A stretch of 64,000 bases of DNA, taken from assembly GCA_017960985.1 (NCBI GenBank), contig JAGCYD010000048.1:1-64000 (forward strand), in the 5' to 3' direction. The number at the start of each line of letters is the position of its first letter. Positions within the stretch are counted from its first letter, which is position 1. The notes beneath the pieces are model-generated. The model saw nothing but the letters and a program-made list of their open reading frames with translations, ran no database searches and was not told the origin of the DNA. Origin of the DNA: Bacteroidaceae bacterium (GTDB taxonomy: Bacteria; Bacteroidota; Bacteroidia; Bacteroidales; Bacteroidaceae). Made by a program: the position numbers and the translations under genes. Below, piece after piece: positions 61,643 to 64,000 of this stretch.

Positions 61643-63333
61643 AGGAGAAGGATGATTAATTGTGCTGTCAGTATTCGCAGGAACATGCTCAGGGGATATA
61701 CGGTTGAGTAACCGACGGCAGGCGCATCGCTACCCGTAGATTGGGTGGCGTATGCCAGTGCTGGCGGGTCGGTATTAGAACCGGCAATCAGTCCCATAAG
61801 CGTAAAGTAGTTCATCTTATAGCGCAATCGTGCTATGGTGCCGACGATGAGAATCGGAATGATGGTTATCAGGAAACCGCACCATACATAGGTGAGTCCG
61901 TCGCCCTCGACCACCGTATCCACAAACGAAGCACCCGCCTTGACACCCACACTGGCAAGGAACAAGGCCAGTCCTATCTCGCGCAGCATCAGGTTGGCAC
62001 TGGTCGTGGTGTAGGCCACAAGGTGTGCCCGGTAGCCAAAGCGGCCTATCAGGATGGCAATAATCAGCGGACCACCTGCCATACCGAGTTTGACAGGTGT
62101 TGGTATGCCCGGAATAGCGATGGGCAAAGAACCGAAGATGATACCAACAAGGATGCCGACGAATATCGTCAGCAGGTTGGGATGGTCGAGTTTCTTGATG
62201 GAGTTACCCATCATGGCAGCCACACGCTCCACGGCATCCTCGGGACCGACCACGACAATCTTGTCGCCCACCTGCATACGCAGATTCCGGTCGGCATACA
62301 GGTTCATTCCACTACGGCGAATGCGTGTCACATTCACACCATAGACCGAACTGAAGTGCAACGAGCCGAAGGTCTTTCCGTTCATCTGGGGCTGTGTGAC
62401 AAGGATGTCGCGACTTACGAGAGGCACATCCTGCTCCTCCCACTCCACGGAACAAGGCTGACCGATAAAGGCCGTGATGGGTTCGGCATCGTCCTCGGCA
62501 CAAACCACATATATCTTGTCGCCCGTATGGAATATGGTATCACGGTTGGGGATAGAGACATGACCTTCGTGCAAGATACGCGAAACCACGAAGTCGCGAC
62601 CCAGAAATTTCGCTATCTGCAACAGCGCACGCCCTTCGAGCGCCTTGTTCATCACCTCCAGCGTCATCTTATGAGGCTTGGCATGTGGATTCGCTTCGCG
62701 CTCACGGTCAAGTTGCTCCTGCTCCTTCTGCATCTTCACGCGGCAGATGAAGCGGATAGCAATCGTAGCCAGAATAATACCTACGACACCCAGCGGATAG
62801 GCACAGGCATAACCACTGGCAATGGGAGGCGCCTCGACATCGAATATCGTGGAGCAAGCCTCGTTGGCGGCACCAAGTCCAGGCGTATTCGTCACAGCAC
62901 CACACAGCACGCCCACCATCATCGCCAGATTATGGGCATTCTCGCCCGTGATGGAACCTCCCTTCCAGAACACTAGGAAGAACAGCCCGATGCAACAGAG
63001 CACATTCAGCGCAATGATGCCCACGGCCAGCATATTCATCTTGATACCCGTGTCGCGAAGGCTCTCGAAGAAACCCGGTCCTACCTGCAAACCGATACAA
63101 TAGACAAACAGTATTAATCCGAAGTCCTGCATATAGGTCAGCACATTTGCCGTACCCGTAAACTGCAGATGTCCCGCCAAGATGCCGACAAACAACACGA
63201 AAGTAACACCCAACGAGATGCCGAACAACTTGATACGCCCCAAGGCAAGACCCGCCGAAATAACTACGGCATAGAGCAATACGATATGAGCAATAGAATC
63301 ATTGTCCGTAATAAGCGATAGTAACCAATCCAT
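61630..63333 (-). CDS. AspT/YidE-like antiporter with RCK domains
   Basis: 567 aa. Two AspT-type membrane repeats (about residues 10-190 and 390-567; [46 protein letters not shown] and [15 protein letters not shown]) flank two TrkA-C/RCK-like cytoplasmic domains ([35 protein letters not shown]). The second half ends [33 protein letters not shown], typical of the YidE/YbjL putative transporter family. AspT itself exchanges aspartate for alanine; the substrate here is unknown. It shares a promoter at 63363-63394 and is the first gene of a run with the nuclease and truA. Confidence 0.9.
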   Translation of the reverse strand: MDWLLSLITDNDSIAHIVLLYAVVISAGLALGRIKLFGISLGVTFVLFVGILAGHLQFTGTANVLTYMQDFGLILFVYCIGLQVGPGFFESLRDTGIKMNMLAVGIIALNVLCCIGLFFLVFWKGGSITGENAHNLAMMVGVLCGAVTNTPGLGAANEACSTIFDVEAPPIASGYACAYPLGVVGIILATIAIRFICRVKMQKEQEQLDREREANPHAKPHKMTLEVMNKALEGRALLQIAKFLGRDFVVSRILHEGHVSIPNRDTIFHTGDKIYVVCAEDDAEPITAFIGQPCSVEWEEQDVPLVSRDILVTQPQMNGKTFGSLHFSSVYGVNVTRIRRSGMNLYADRNLRMQVGDKIVVVGPEDAVERVAAMMGNSIKKLDHPNLLTIFVGILVGIIFGSLPIAIPGIPTPVKLGMAGGPLIIAILIGRFGYRAHLVAYTTTSANLMLREIGLALFLASVGVKAGASFVDTVVEGDGLTYVWCGFLITIIPILIVGTIARLRYKMNYFTLMGLIAGSNTDPPALAYATQSTGSDAPAVGYSTVYPLSMFLRILTAQLIILLLCAA

Positions 63334-63362
63334 AATACCTTATTAATATATATATACGAGGT

Positions 63363-63394
63363 CAAAGGTAGTGAAAACCGAGCGTATAAGCAAA
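63363..63394 (-). promoter_or_regulatory. promoter of the AspT-like/nuclease/truA run
   Basis: Minus-strand TTTG (63391-63394), 20-nt spacer, TACCTTTG (63363-63370), start near 63356, about 23 nt before the antiporter ATG. Overlapping genes downstream suggest it also drives the nuclease and truA. Confidence 0.8.
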
Positions 63395-63421
63395 ATATGA
63401 AGAAACAAAATGCTGACCATG

Positions 63422-63458
63422 CAAAAAAGGCAGGCGAACCGTTGCGTCCGTCTGCCTG
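63422..63458 (-). terminator. rho-independent terminator of the right-edge gene
   Basis: On the minus strand AGGCAGACGG and CCGCCTGCCT-like arms (AGGCAGACGGACGC with GGTTCGCCTGCCT) form a hairpin followed directly by TTTTTTGC. It ends the transcript arriving from the gene at 63491-64000. Confidence 0.8.
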
Positions 63459-63490
63459 TCAGTTTGTCTTAGTTTCCCGTAAGGTTAGGC

Positions 63491-64000
63491 TTATTTCTTG
63501 GCCTTAGCCTTTGCCTGAACTTTTGCCTTAACTTCGCCTTTTACTTTAGCGCTACTCTCTACTTTCTTGTATTTGCCAGAGAATTTGAAGTTGAAGGCCT
63601 CGTCGTCGTAGGTTACGCCTTGGGTGTTCACGATAAACTTGCCGTCCTTTAGATTCACACTGATAGTACCCGACTTGAAGCCGTCTTCGTCAGTCCAGTA
63701 AGAATCGTAGTCATACCAATAGCCATCCTCCTCATCATACTCCTCCAGCCAAAAGCCAACCCATCCATTGCCATAATTATCACCAGAGGCAGTATTATAC
63801 CAAGTCAGATCGTCAGTCAGGCTCTTGGTCTTGCCGAAGAGACCAGAGTGGAAGTCAAAACCGATGCGGCACTTCATCCCATCTTCAGTGGTACCATAGA
63901 GATAGGCATAATAACACTTGACGCTTCCCTCCGCATTTTCTGATATCCAATAATCATAAAGTTCTGTCGAGGTGGGAGTGATTTTTACTCCATCGAACAT
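63491..64000 (-). CDS. protein of unknown function, N-terminus cut by window
   Basis: At least 170 codons; the Met at 63998-64000 may be internal. The visible part is rich in Tyr, Asp, Trp and Gly (WLEEYDEEDGYWYDYDSYWTDEDGF), looks beta-rich and of lipocalin/extracellular style (VKCYYAYLYGTTEDGMKCRIGFDFHSG; FNFKFSGKYKKVE), and ends in a Lys/Ala-rich tail with repeated KVK/KAK units (VKGEVKAKVQAKAKAKK). I do not recognise it. A terminator follows on the same strand. Confidence 0.7.
   Translation of the reverse strand: MFDGVKITPTSTELYDYWISENAEGSVKCYYAYLYGTTEDGMKCRIGFDFHSGLFGKTKSLTDDLTWYNTASGDNYGNGWVGFWLEEYDEEDGYWYDYDSYWTDEDGFKSGTISVNLKDGKFIVNTQGVTYDDEAFNFKFSGKYKKVESSAKVKGEVKAKVQAKAKAKK

Overview
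This is a chromosomal segment of a Bacteroidales bacterium, probably Prevotellaceae or a close relative. The evidence is a Bacteroidetes-type primary sigma factor (286 aa, no region 1.1), promoters of the form TTTG-N19/20-TAnnTTTG in front of many genes, a tmRNA whose tag reads GENNYALAA, a type-3 prolyl-tRNA synthetase, Bacteroidales-specific families (DUF4831, DUF3256, DUF5689) and a TonB-dependent receptor. There are no rRNA or tRNA genes, no IS elements and no CRISPR array. Genes are cut at both window edges.

Layout. 1-4.1 kb (minus): a partial P-loop kinase-like gene, a small secreted protein and rpoD in an overlapping chain, then a DASS-family (SLC13) anion symporter preceded by a complete cobalamin riboswitch. 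4.2-11.6 kb (plus): proS, an AmpG-like permease, a 992-aa receiver/PEP-synthase-like protein and gdhA. 11.7-16.8 kb: HtrA protease, RNase P RNA, a YihY-family gene broken by an in-frame amber codon, and three small membrane or lipoprotein genes, one of them a 48-codon single-TM ORF. 16.8-38.9 kb: a large exopolysaccharide locus with two Wza-like exporters, one Wzc-type tyrosine autokinase plus one kinase-less Wzz, two phosphoglycosyl transferases, Wzi, Wzx, Wzy, three glycosyltransferases and a membrane-anchored beta-helix protein. Housekeeping genes rny, zapA and a ZapB-like coiled coil are embedded in it. Two identical 24-bp perfect palindromes sit in the gap before the central glycosyltransferase. 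39.0-47.0 kb: tmRNA with a duplicated 3' end, a stand-alone AICAR transformylase, pgeF-obg-adk-hpt on the minus strand, nnrD-DUF4831 on the plus strand, and class II aldolase.

47.0-61.6 kb is rich in predicted exported nucleases: an EEP-family phosphoesterase, a TonB-dependent receptor with two OB-fold-type lipoproteins (the DUF5689 one broken by an in-frame ochre codon), a DNA/RNA non-specific endonuclease overlapping rpmE2 (zinc-free L31), and an endonuclease-I-family protein with a C-terminal sorting-like tail. I infer a nucleic-acid scavenging system. DUF853 ATPase, DUF3256, a DMT permease, truA and an AspT/YidE-like transporter complete the window.

The most noteworthy items are the riboswitch-controlled anion symporter, the nuclease/TonB/OB-fold locus, the paired palindromes, the membrane beta-helix protein, the tmRNA-end duplication, the two single-codon nonsense disruptions and a family of GC-rich palindromic inserts found inside two coding regions and one riboswitch.
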